A stretch of DNA of 64,000 bases from Eriocheir sinensis. Taxonomy: Eukaryota > Arthropoda > Malacostraca > Decapoda > Varunidae. Location: positions 1,749,672 through 1,813,671 of the forward strand of contig NC_066535.1 of the NCBI RefSeq assembly GCF_024679095.1. The letters are read 5' to 3'. The translations under genes and the position numbers were made by a program. The notes under the pieces were generated by a model, which saw only the letters and a list, made by a program, of their open reading frames with translations, made no database searches and was not told the origin of the DNA. Below, one piece after another: positions 15,360 through 27,669 of this stretch (the stretch's first letter is position 1; every line of letters begins with the position of its first letter).

Positions 15360-16935
15360 ATGCTAATTTATAGTTATGTGGCACGTCTAATCCATTGGGA
15401 CATATAGAAAGACACACATCCGAGCATTCACAGCCAGTTCACACAGGGACACCACCGTGCAGAAAACTCAAAACGCCTTCTCATCAATTGCCCTTGACCA
15501 AAACCATGAACAGCTAAACGAGCTCATAAAGGGAGATGGAGGTGCAGTGGGGTTGGCGAAGAATCCATCTGCTCTGCTGAGGTGGATGATTGCCGGTTCG
15601 GAGGTCGCAAGAGTGATAAATGAGTTTGATGAACATCATGCCAAGCAGGCTGCCGGAAAGCACCACAAGCAATCACTGGGCTTACCAAATGAGTTCAAAC
15701 GAGATGTGTGTGCACTGCAAGGAATCATGCAGGGCATGGGCAACCCATTCACTGATGACGGGGAAGTTCTAGTCACGCTAGACACCAACCTAATGATGGA
15801 CCACTCATTGGTTCAGACTCTACGACCAGTAGAAAATCTTGGTCAGACACAGTACAGCAAATTTGTGGAGAAACGACTGGTTCGGTGTGAGTAACCACTT
15901 TCAGACACCATACAGAAGAACAACCTGGCCCTCTTTGGGACACCAAAGATAGATGTCCCCAGCAGGGTCAGTCATCAGGTGGCTTCACTCAAGGCGAACT
16001 GTGCTCTATTTTCCCAGCTGTATATTTCGTGCCAATCAAGGAGTGGAAACTTCACCGACTTCTTTGCCCATGAAAACCAGGCATGCCCTCCATCACTGTC
16101 GAATAGGGAACACCTGAGACATGGTAAAAAGTCGGATCTGGTGCCATGCCTTCAGACCACCAAGCCTGACGAGGTCATTCCTGATTCTGACCCAGTTGCA
16201 GAAGCTGAGGTACTGGATGGTGCTGCACTTGTAAATTTGCTGCCACCTAAAGATGTCAAGACCATCTTCAATGAATATGCCAAGTGCATATTTATGCCTT
16301 ACATTCGACGACGTCTTGAGAAGGTTCGAAGACTAGACGTGGTCTGGGACCGTTACGTAAAGGACAGTCTCAAGCAGAGCACAAGAGAAAGCAGAGGTAC
16401 TGGACAACGCAGAAGAGTTCTGGCAACCACACCTCTTCCAACCAACTGGCAGTCATTCCTACAAGTGGATGCAATCAAAGAAGAGCTTTTTCTGCTATTG
16501 GCGGAATACATCGCAGAAGAAACACCATCCGAGGGGAAGCACTTAGTGTCAATATTCGATATGCATGTTAAATGCACACCAGCTGACATGGACACAGCAC
16601 AGCTTGAACCATCACACACGAGGAGGCAGATACTCGGATTCTGATCCATGTAGCTGACTGCGTGGCCCAAGGTTACAGGATAGTTACAATACGCACGACA
16701 GACACTGACGTAGTGGTACTAGCTGTTGCAGCAGTCCTCGATCTGGATATAGCAGAGCTCTGGGTCGCCTTTGGCACAGGGAGAACATTTCGGTATATAG
16801 GGGCCCACACAATCGCATCAAATCTGGGACACAGGAAGGCAGCAGCTTTGCCTTTATTCCATTGCCTAACAGAGTGTGACACAACCCCATCGTTTGTAGG
16901 ACGTGGAAAGAAAACATGCTGGCATGTGTGGAATA
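15360..16935 (+). pseudogene. Broken copy of a multi-copy invertebrate gene family with FEN/PIN-nuclease-like motifs
   Basis: The + strand frames give a recognisable protein: SYVARLIHWDI and KDTHPSIHSQF, then TVQKTQNAFSSIALDQNHEQ, IKGDGGAVGLAKNPSALLRW, then HEEADTRILIHVADCVAQGY, IRTTDTDVVVLAVAAVLD, ELWVAFGTG, and ALPLFHCLTECDTTPSFVGR. From memory, such proteins are abundant and uncharacterised in marine invertebrates and fish. The EAD...DTD...CD acidic pattern resembles the metal site of FEN1/PIN-type nucleases (inference). Lesions: a stop near 15408, a frame change near 15445, an in-frame TAA at 15892-15894, and a one-base frame change near 16613. The 3' end dissolves into CA/CT microsatellite at about 16940. 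It lies on the strand opposite to the host gene. Confidence 0.7.
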
Positions 16936-16944
16936 TCTGTGACT

Positions 16945-16952
16945 CTCTCTCA

Positions 16953-16992
<40 letters not shown>

Positions 16993-17021
16993 CGTAACAC
17001 CACCTCTTACCCCCACCTGCT

Positions 17022-17068
<47 letters not shown>

Positions 17069-17096
17069 TCACTCACTCACTCACTCACTCTCACTC

Positions 17097-17161
<65 letters not shown>
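16945..17161. repeat. Compound (CA)n-(CACT)n-(CT)n microsatellite
   Basis: CA at 16958-16992 and 17023-17063, CACT tetranucleotides at 17064-17100, then CT at 17101-17160. It truncates the pseudogene at 15360-16935. Confidence 0.9.
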
Positions 17162-17164
<3 letters not shown>

Positions 17165-17610
17165 GACTATGTCAATACACCAATCTGGCCGTTCTGTTTC
17201 TTCACTGACTGGATTTTATCAAAGTCAATGAAATTCAAGTGAGAAATATTTGCAAAAATACGTCCGCATGATATGTATCTTCGACCTATTTATGCATGGA
17301 AAACACAGATAAACATAACCAATTTTACGGGAAGTGGAACTTGGCATCCCATACGGGGTTCTGCTGTGTGACTGGCGGAAAGGCCTCGAGCAGGGCGGGG
17401 CGGAGGAGAGCTGTGCAAAAATGTGACACAGAAAGGAAATACGCTGCCGGGAACGGGCTCATGTCTCGTGTAGCCTAGTCGCTGTGAAACTGATTTTTTC
17501 CGTTTTTGACCTCTTTTCTTAAACTTTCCTTTTCACTGTAAAAGTTTTATTTATGTATTCACAAAGAGGAATATATTATTTTGTTTTTTTATAGATTGTT
17601 TCATATTTAT
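17162..17610. other. NTPDase intron, nothing recognised
   Basis: Unique-looking sequence between the compound microsatellite and the SINE; no feature seen. Confidence 0.5.
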
Positions 17611-17882
17611 ACGCCTCTGTGGTCTAGTGGTCAGCATGACTGGCTTCTACTCCCGGCCCGGGCAGTCGGCGTGCAGCTCACCCAGCTGTTCATCCTCCCT
17701 CTCTGGCTGGTCGATAAATGGGTACCTGGGGAAACCTGGGGAAGGTAAACTGTGGTAACCCGGATGTCACACTGGCCCTGTGTCCCGGGGTAATGGGCTC
17801 CTTCCCACCACAGGCTCAAGGGCCAATGTTACGGAGATGAGCACCGAGGCCACGCGCTGCTACAGCGTATGCCCTCAACTTT
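17611..17882 (+). mobile_element. tRNA-derived SINE
   Basis: The head CGCCTCTGTGGTCTAGTGGT carries a pol III A-box-like sequence. The B-box position is eroded (CCCGGCCCGGGCAG). The body has GATAAATGGGTACCTGGGGA, GGGGAAGGTAAACTGTGGTA, CCCGGATGTCACACTGGCCC and CACAGGCTCAAGGGCCAATG, and the 3' tail is AACTTTACTTTACC. A second, older fragment of the same family is at 4929-5115 on the minus strand. I regard this as a decapod SINE family from memory; a genome search would settle it. Confidence 0.8.
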
Positions 17883-20500
17883 ACTTTACCTTTTTCATAT
17901 TACCACCCCACGTGTCTCGCATTACCACCCCACTTTCTACGACCCACTCTTTTGGATCTTCTTAAATAAAAAAGCTGCAGAGTATGAATGATTTAGTTTT
18001 TCTCACTATAACTGAATGTGTTAAGAGGATAAAATTTACCAATACTTATGACGGTTGTTGATGAAATTTTTCCCTTTAAAATCGATGTTTTCGCCAGAAA
18101 AAAAGTGGTCCATATTACCAGCTACTCGTTCAGGGGAAAGAGGTGACTCGCAGCAGCCAGCCTTCACGGCGTCAATGTTACGTGAATGTCAAGAAAAGAA
18201 ACTCGAATAATGGGATGGTGTTAGAATTAATGGTTGTCCAAGTACAATATGTTGTTCAGTGTATATTTTCACTAAAATTTCCTACGTACTTGTTTTCCTG
18301 TTGATATGAATACTGATTGGATTGGTGCGTAGAAGTTGGCGCACATATCTTACGGAGCCTCATCCATCAATACAGGCTCACTGGATAACAAATATGTACA
18401 TGTAGCAGCCTTAGAAAACGAGGGAGGAAGGTGACATGATAAAAAGAGATAATGGAAAAGAAGCTTGTGGGAGAGTCGCAGCATTGAGAGGGTATCGGGC
18501 GACAAGTGGGTGGGTGTCATGTGACTTAGCTAAGAGGATCTACTAGACAACAGGATTCCAGGATTCAATAACACAACACTAAGGGCTTAGTGATGGGGAA
18601 GAAGCTTATAGCAGATTGGCAGCACTAATGAGGCAATAATGGATCACGTGCGCGTATTGTTACATAGCAACGAAGGTACGCAGCATACTGACAAGGCAAC
18701 ATGATTAGTCTTGGAAGCTCCCCTTATTTCGCCGTTTCAGAGTAATATGCTCGGTTCTCTCTTCCCTGCGCCGCCCCCCGTCAGCGCTCTTGCATATCTT
18801 CTTTGTTTCTCTGTTCCTTTATTCTTTGACCTTTATTTCATGTTCATAACTCTTCTACTCAAATGGTCTTCCTTCTTTTTCATTACACGTCTGTACAATT
18901 AAATTAGCAGAGAAATGTAATGGATTTTTTTTCTGTTACTCTAGATTTCTTATTCTAACGTTTTTTTTCTGATTCTTTTTGACAAACTAAATTATGGAAC
19001 GGTATAACAAGTAACATGTACCAAAGGCTTTAATGGAGGAGTATTATAATACCACACCAATGGTGGCTTAATAGTGCCGCGAATACGCCCAACACAAAAA
19101 GAACAACAGAGTTTTTTTCCACCGAGGCTCAAGGCCAAAAACACGATATTATTTAATGAAACAGGGGCCTTGGTAATAACTTGCCAGCGTCCTTGTAGTC
19201 AATAGTATAAATATATAAAGCTTCCCGGTAATAATGGTGCTCCTGGAGGGGGTTCCCGGCGTAATGCCCTGGTAAATTAAGGAACACTTCAGCTAATTGA
19301 GGAATTTCATGCTTGAACGCAATTTCAGGAAAGTGGGGTAGAGCGCAGGGGCCGGAGGGACGTGACTCTGGCGTACACAAAGGGAGAAAATTAGAATCTT
19401 ACCAAGAACACAACTATTGACGTGGTAGTGAATCAGGGCTGGGCTAGGCACACCCTATCCGAATGACTTTGCGGCACATTATTTTCTACAGTAAAGGAAG
19501 CAGCTCACAGGAAAAAAAAAAAAAGCCCGCTAAGCTCTGTTCCTAGAAAAGTAGGTAGAAAAGAGTGGCCTGGAGAGAGTTCGGTCTCAGAGACTATATA
19601 TAGGGCCTGGCGTATTTTGCACGAATCATTCATAGAGGAAACACATTCTTAGCACTTTGCTTTTAGGTAACTAGAAATTAATGGTTAAAAAAATTACATA
19701 TTCGTAGACCTAGTAAAGTTCACATCCGGACAAACAGAAACATAAATATAATCAAAGGCTGTGGAAGTCGATGGCATGCAACATTAATATGACTTTCTTC
19801 CAACACAAGTTTTATGAGGGAGGGGAGGAAATATAAGGGACAGCTTTACTCAGTGAAGTTGGGTGACCCAAAGTTCTATTAATATCACAATTAATAGTAA
19901 AGACACCAATTATGAAGTCTGTCTAAAGTTTTACAAGGAAAATAACCATCAAATCTTCCTAAAGTAACCCAGTAGCGTATCTACAAATAATCTCCAACCT
20001 ATAACTATTACATATTCATATTTGCCATTTTCATTTACATGAATAATTCAGCGTCAAACATAAAATAATATATTATGAAAATTAATATTAAGTGCACGGC
20101 ACCGAGGTCAGCAGCCTTTATGCCTACAAACACAAATGGAGCAGTCGAAGTGAGACACTACTGTATCAGTGCTGTGTTGATTTACTGAGCTGACTGGGCA
20201 CTTTACAACGAATATGAGAAAAAAGTATTGTGTTGCACCATACTTATGATTACAGTTATTACACATTGACCATAGACTCAATTTTACCCGAGCCAAGAGT
20301 AAATTATACATACTATAAGAATTTATACGATGTTTATATAAGGAGGAATACTTTACGAACATAACAACTGGTATGAAATACATCCATGGATCTACGGATC
20401 GAGTTAGTGAAGATATTCCACAGAGAAAAGGACATCACTCACTCAACTGCACACCCGCACGATGGCTCAAAGACTAATGTGCGTGTGCGTGTGCGTATGA

Positions 20501-20506
<6 letters not shown>
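17883..20506. other. NTPDase intron, nothing recognised
   Basis: 2.6 kb of mixed, partly A/T-rich sequence without long repeats, conserved motifs or coding signals. The short minus-strand open frame at 19153-19380 has no recognisable domain. Confidence 0.5.

Positions 20507-20562
<56 letters not shown>
20507..20562. repeat. (GT)n microsatellite
   Basis: Begins in degenerate GCGTGT words from 20480, then pure GT. Confidence 0.95.
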
Positions 20563-20563
<1 letters not shown>

Positions 20564-20875
20564 TGTGTTTACAGGCGTGCTTCACCCCTTTGAAGTTGTT
20601 ATTGCCGATACGGACGAACATCAACGTGAAACTGAATTACCACTCGCGTCACTCAAACGAAAACTCTCAATGCCTTAGCCGGGTTATGTGATGGCTTTAG
20701 GTATCGACCCTCAAGGGCGCTGACCCCCTCCTTCCTTGATGCCTAGTGTACCAGAAGTCACCACGGCGTCCCCACACACTCACTATACTCGTGTATGAAG
20801 AACCCAGAAGAAGGAATGATGTGTATGGTGACAGTGGTGGGGATGATAGTGATAGGTAGTGCCAGCCAAGAGTTT

Positions 20876-20918
20876 TAGTAGTAGTAGCAGTAGTAGTAGT
20901 ATTAGCAGTAGTAGTAGC

Positions 20919-20955
<37 letters not shown>
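20876..20955. repeat. (TAG)n microsatellite
   Basis: TAG units with occasional CAG and ATTAG variants. No gene in the surrounding 20563-22028 was recognised; a short GATA/GACA patch is at 21625-21652. Confidence 0.9.
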
Positions 20956-22025
20956 AAATAATCAGAGTGCTTTCAAATGCTACGCCAGACTTCACCACCA
21001 GACAGAGCACACGCAAGGTTACGGCTGAACGCTCCCACCCGTTCCATCAGCTTCACATACAAGTCCATCCGTCTGTTAATCTGTCAGCTCGTCCGTCCGT
21101 CCGTCCTGAGGTGACATAGTAACGCTGTCTCTCCTATCGAGTGTTCCGCTGTGTTAGTGAACGTTTTGGTGGATGGATGTAGCGGTGATTTCGGTGCGGT
21201 GTTGTTGATGTGTCTGTCTGTTGTCTGTAGTGGTGCTGTTTGCCTCTCAGGTGGGCCAGGATGTTGTTTTTTATTGTTATTGGCGGTGGTGCAGGTAGTG
21301 CTGGCGATGGTGGATGAATGGTGATAGTGTTACGTTTCGCACTGGTGGTGATGGTGCTGCCTAATGGTGTGTCTGCCATGGATGCTTTATGGTGTTTCTG
21401 GGGTGCTGAATGAGGTATTTCCGTGTTTTTGTTCTTTATAGTGGTGTTGGTGGTGCTGGCGTTGCCTTGTGTTTGATATGCATGGTTTTGAGAGTAACAG
21501 GTTTTGTACTCGTGGTGTTGGCAGCAATGCTCTTGAATGCGGTGATCTGTGACGACCTTTGAGCGTATTGTCATCGTGGCTGTGGTGGTGGCGGTGTTAG
21601 AACTGCTGATATTGTTTGAGTGATGGATAGATAGATAGACAGATAGACAGATTCATTTTAATGGATTGTCTGATAGTGCCTTCATATATTGTAATGGAGG
21701 CTGTGTAGATGACAGTGAGCATTTCCCTCGTAGATTACACTGGTGGCAGCGGTGTGCAGCAAAACAAAGCAAAGCATCACAATCGTCTGCTAGATAGGAA
21801 AGAGGGGGAGGGTAGAGTTGAAGGTTGAGGAGGGTTGAAGGAGGAAGGGTGGAGTTCGGAGAGCGGCAGAGAAACAACAGCAACAGCAAGTCACCTGAAG
21901 CCGCGTCGGTCCCGTCCCGTGCACAGCGGCGACACTTTTCTTACAATTTAAGTAGCAATAAGACGAGACAAGGCGAGGGCAGGAAGTTAGTGCATATAAA
22001 ATGTCTTAAATTAATTTGAATAGTA

Positions 22026-22028
<3 letters not shown>

Positions 22029-22089
<61 letters not shown>
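22029..22089. repeat. (GT)n microsatellite
   Basis: About 30 GT units. Confidence 0.95.
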
Positions 22090-22090
<1 letters not shown>

Positions 22091-22469
22091 TAGATAGTGT
22101 ACGACAATACCTGCTCTCACACCCTTCATTAATGCAATTAGAACCATGTATTAATTAGCATAACGTTTCAAATAATAATGTCCATCGAAAGAATAAAAAG
22201 AAAATCTATGACCATTTTTCGCGTAACAAATGATGATAATTCCTGTACTAAATCAGACAAATGACCCACTTTTAAAAGATGATCACGATAAAAAAAGGCT
22301 GATATCTGACAGACCGCATGCGTTACTGGCGGCGGCACGAACGTAATGGCGCGAATTTACGGTCCGGCAGGCATAAACGTTGAACTGCGACCGTAACTCA
22401 CGAACATTTCCACTGACAGCCACTAAATTTCCCCTTCCGACCTGGCTGGCGCGTGCAATGGTGTTACTT

Positions 22470-22960
22470 CCTCTATTACCTGCAATGCTAATGGTGGTGG
22501 CGATTGTATGGGGCGGTGGCGGTGGTGCCTATGGTGATGAGTATGATGGTGATGAGTGGTGGTGATGAGTGGTCGTGGCTGATGAGATGGTGGTGATGAA
22601 AGTAATGATGGTATTGATGATGGTGGTTGATGGGTGGTGGTGGTTGTGATGGTGACGGGTGGTGGTGATGGTGGCGGTGAACAACGTCAGTGGCTGTGGT
22701 AAAGATGAGTGATAGGAGGCGGCGATGAGTGAGCTGTGGTGATGGATCTGTATAGTATTGGTGACGGGTGGTGATGGTGGGGGTGATGGAGGCGGTGATG
22801 GATAAGGATGGTGGTGGAGCTAAGTTGTGAAGGCCATGCGTGTGCTGCGAGTAATGGTTGTGATGTGGCTATAGATGGTGATGGTGATGGTGAAGGGTTA
22901 GGATGGTGTGGGTATAGGGTGGGAAGGCAGAGAGGGTGGTGGTGGTGGTGTCGGCGGCTG
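22470..22960. repeat. Degenerate GGT/GAT trinucleotide-rich region
   Basis: GGTGGTGATGG-like words recur through nearly 500 bp without a fixed longer period. The minus-strand transcript would be CCA/ATC-rich, like the 39070-39830 block. Nothing coding was recognised here or in the flanking 22090-23639. Confidence 0.75.
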
Positions 22961-23639
22961 ATTCGGTTCTCATAAAACACTATACCAAAATTTCATTGTT
23001 TCTCCCGGTAATGGAAGGAGAAAAGCTTTATTGGCAGAGGTAACAGAGCTAAAATATGAAGTAATTAGCGATGATACGACTACGATTTCTGACATGCCAA
23101 ACGAAATTAGTGGTGGGGATGGTGATATATGGAAAGGTGAGGGGAGCTGAGCGAGGTGGTAGGAACGGTTGTATGGCCTCGCTGGTGATGATGGTGAGAC
23201 TGCAGGTGGCAAAGGTAGCGGTGGATATGGTAGGCAGAAATACAATGACAGAGGCAGGAGTGGTAGAGGCAGTGTCTTTGCAAGCAACCAAGCCGAGCTA
23301 GTCTTCATAAAGGTCAGGTTTTCTACTTGGTACCCGATATTACAAGATAATTCCTATATAGTTTCTTCAATTTTATTTTAGCTCCTGTATAAAAACCAAA
23401 CACTACACGATATATTTTCGTTAACTTAAATACTTGGCTTGGGAGCTTACAAACCTTCTGTGTCAAATATGGAACTGGTGGGGTTGAATACGGTTCATGT
23501 GATGAGGTGAAGAAATAACAACCGAATTACTATTAGTAGGAGAAAACAGAAGGGAGGGAAGAATTCCTGGTCGGAAGATAAAGTCGAGGGAAGGGCAGGT
23601 AAGGCCTTGACCGCAGCCTCCCAAAAGAGATGTACTTAC

Positions 23640-23699
23640 TAACGTTGGCCGCCAGCCGGAACTGCTCCACCCTGACGAAGCCGTAGGTCATCTCCGGCT
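23640..23699 (-). CDS. ENTPD-like: NTPDase-like 60-nt micro-exon after ACR5
   Basis: The acceptor is TTCCCCACAG|AG and the donor AACGTTA|GTAAGT, both strong; two bases plus 19 codons plus one base. Reads EPEMTYGFVRVEQFRLAANV across the junctions. It aligns with the family segment in which a Phe-x-x-Ala-Ala helix leads to a conserved Cys; that Cys is the second codon after the next junction. A (CT)n array about 870 bp long lies within 45 bases of the acceptor. Confidence 0.85.
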
Positions 23700-23737
23700 C
23701 TGTGGGGAAGAAAAAAGGAGATTTGGTAAGAAAGCTA

Positions 23738-24614
<877 letters not shown>

Positions 24615-24868
24615 CCCGCCTCCTCTCATGCAATCGTGTATAGCCGCCCTTTTTTCTTACCCGCGCAATCCTCCAAAAGAATTCCTGGTTCGTTTTTTCT
24701 ATAAATTCCAATCTCCGTTTTTCTTGATTCCCAGTAAAACTCTCACTTCAGGCTTTTCCAGCAGCTTACGTGTTTTGCAGTTTGTTATATCTACTCTGCT
24801 AGCCAACCTATTTCTGCCTTCGTCTCCTAACTTCTGTCCCCTTCTAATAAGTGGCAATTTCAACTCAC

Positions 24869-27153
24869 CAATTAAGTTAGCGCTGGCTGCCACGAAGTAG
24901 AAGGCGGTGGTGGCCAGGAGGGTGGTGTGGTTGAGGGCTGGGAGTCTGATGTGTCTGTTGACCACATTGGTGACCTCCCTCCAACAGTCTTCGGCCCCTG
25001 CCCCAGCCCCCATGCCGGTCACTAGGTAGGTCACGCCCTCCACTTTGAAGCGGCCTATGGAACCAACAGGCAGACACGCCGTACGAAGTATTAGATCACC
25101 TGCCTCCTCTTGACTCTTCTCCTCTGTCTCCTCTTCATTTTCTATACTGCTTGTTTCTTTCGTTCTCTTTTCTGTATCGTTCTTTCTTTGGTAAACTGTA
25201 TCATGCGGCAACTCTCCCCTAGTGGCCGCTCCTTGTCTCCTCCTCTTTTTGAGTCCCTCTCGGTAAGCAGGTTTTCTATCAGTGACTATTCTAGTATCCG
25301 TGTCGACACTCGGGGTTACAGTGTCGTCGGGGCTTATCAGTTCTCGTGGCAAAGCGGTCGTGACCGGCGTGGTAGTCGTGATTCTGTCCGGCAGCTCTGC
25401 TTCCCCTGTTTTCAAGTCGGGGCCTTCCTCCTGGGCATGCCTGCTGTCGACAGGAGGGACACGGAACAAGAGGTCTTCAAGAGACGTCCGGATGAGCTTT
25501 TCAGTTGACTTAATTTCACTCTGCACTTGGCTGTTCTGCGCGGGCCTGATGACCCTCTCGTTGGGGACAGTGAAGAGCAGGTCCGTCACTGAGGATATGG
25601 TCTGCTTGGGGGCCGGGGCGCCGTTGCCACTACTTGTCTCATTACCGTTTTTACCTGAGTCGACATTAGCCGAGATTTTCGTTGAAAAAGCACCAGACGT
25701 TCCTAAACTCCCATTCTCATTACCTGAGGATACATTATTGTCCATGGGTAAAAATTTCTCTCGTGAACCGACCCTCACTTCCTCACTATCAAGTAGACGT
25801 TTCGGAGTAAATACGTTATCATTAGTAAAGTCCTTTGAACCTCCAGTGCTGCGAACACTATCACTGTCTCTTACACGGCGACCGCCACGCCGCCCGGCAA
25901 CACCGTCTTCTCGAGACGCTGCAGACAAAGGAACAGAAAGACCATCACCCTCCCTGAATCCCTTACTGTATATGGCGGAAATTTTTCCCTTTCCTGTTCT
26001 TCCTCTTCCACCTCTTTCTCTCCCCGCCCAGGCACCTGGGACGTTTCCTTTCTCATCAAGAGACCCCTCGAAACCTAGCTTTGCTGGTGTAGGAGTGGCA
26101 ACACTGAGATTGTCCTCCCAGGCCCCGGAAACTCTGCTCGATTCTTGCTTTAATTTATTGTTCGAGGTGTCAGATTTCTTCCTTTTCCTATCAACATTAG
26201 GGAAACTTTTGTTTTCCGCTGTGCTTATCACACCACTTCTCTTCCTTGTGTGGTGCTTCCTTCTCTCTCTGTCGTTGTGTTCATTCCGTGCACTCTCGGT
26301 GTTTTCTCCTCGACCGTTCCTCTCTCCCTCTCTGCCGTACGTTTTCTGATCTGCCGAACTTTCCGAAGTGATCTGGCTTGCTCTTCTCTTTGTTCGCCTT
26401 CTGTTTCCCTTGCTCTTCCCGTTCCTCTTTCTTTCGCGAGACCTCTTTTTGTCGAGCTTTCTTATTTCGATTCCCTTTCTTTTTGTCCCTCTTTCTCTTG
26501 CTCGTCTTCCTCTTACTTGTTCTTCATTATATCTTTTTTTCCCCCTTTCTCTTTTTTCGTTTTCATTATTCCTTCCTTCGCCTTCTTTGTGTCCTCCCTC
26601 AGCTCCTTTACTTCTTTCCATTATGGGTTCTCTCCCATCCCCTTCCCCACCTCTATTTGCCCTGTCCCGGTCAGGAGCCTTCTTGTTGCTGCTCTTGTCA
26701 TCCAAGTTGCTCCTCGCTGACCCGATGGACTTCAGGATGGAATCTACAACTGTCTTCACTTTAGCCAGCGTCTCCTCCACCCACTTGTTTGTCACCCTCA
26801 CGGTGGTGTAGGGTGGCCGGGGAGGCACAGGCAGTGAAGGAGTGGTGGAAGGGACAGAAGACGAAACAGGAGGTGTTGGACGGCCTGATGGAGTGGAGGT
26901 GGAAGTCGGAAGGATTCCTGAGTACGTGTCGGGGCTTTCGAGCTCGTTCATGCCAGTGTACTCTTCCTCTGGCGGGATGTCTGACCGGTGGTGCGGCGTG
27001 GCCGGGGAAGGCGGGGCCAGAGTAGTTGGGGCCGCCTCGCGCGTTATATCGTGGGGCTCCAGAGTCTCCTCCTCATCTGGGGTGGGAGCGAGGCGCGTTA
27101 TGTTCCCACTCTGCAGGATCTTCACTCGAAGAGGGTAGAGACCCATGGGTATG
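24869..27153 (-). CDS. ENTPD-like: NTPDase-like giant exon B: second ~660-residue insert, then C-terminal lobe with ACR5 region
   Basis: The acceptor is TCTCTTGCAG|C and the donor TAATTG|GTGAGT; the length is 2,285 nt, fully open, ending in phase 1. It opens with SIPMGLYPLRVKIL, then a Pro/Thr/Ser stretch, then a long Lys/Arg/Glu/Ser charged region with Gly/Ser segments. From about 25085 it returns to the family fold: TACLPVGSIGRFKVEGVTYL, a Gly-rich turn, a Cys-Trp-Arg-Glu helix, and TTAFYFVAASANLI. These match the Cys-Leu-Pro, the strand-turn-Cys helix and the ACR5 strand (FYxF) of E-NTPDases, ENTPD4/7 most closely in the Cys-Leu-Pro segment. The insert carries many di- and polybasic sites. 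Confidence 0.87.
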
Positions 27154-27669
27154 CTGCAAGAGAAGGGTTGGCGCCTTAGTGGATCAATACAGATCAAGGG
27201 TAGAATGCGAACCTGATATATAGTAATTTCACACAACCAAATAAGAATCAATATTTTTATTACAAATATGGAAAGAACTTCGCACTCGAAGCGGCTCCTG
27301 TCCGTGTTCTACAAGACGGTGTGCTGAACAACGTTAGGGAGGGCTGAATTGGCTATAGTTAACATAATTGATGGGGTTAGTCGTTGTAATTAGGAAATGA
27401 ACAAACATAATTACCACATTAGGCCTTCTCCAGCTCCTCTCTGATCAGCGTCGCATGCCCTATACGCTGTTTTACCTTGAGCTTAACAAAGTATTGTAAA
27501 AGTATTTAGTATTTTTTAAATTGCTGAAAAAATATTTTGGAAATAGCTTATCGTCACCAGGAAATAACTTTACAAAATTGAATCAGGAGCGGTAATACTT
27601 TCTTGGCCAAAACACCGACAACATAAATCCCATCTCGTCCACTCACCCTCGGGGCGTGGTCGCACCCAC
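27154..27669 (-). other. Short NTPDase intron between the two giant exons
   Basis: 516 nt with GTGGGT donor and TTGCAG acceptor. The A/T content is clearly higher than in either flanking exon, and stop codons are frequent in all frames in the middle, which supports it as intron. Confidence 0.8.

Noticed and set aside
25110..26811. Plus-strand open frames of up to 355 codons opposite exon B, and similar ones opposite exon A
   Set aside because: Shadows of the long coding exons on the minus strand; they lack family motifs, while the minus frame joins to NTPDase exons at both ends.
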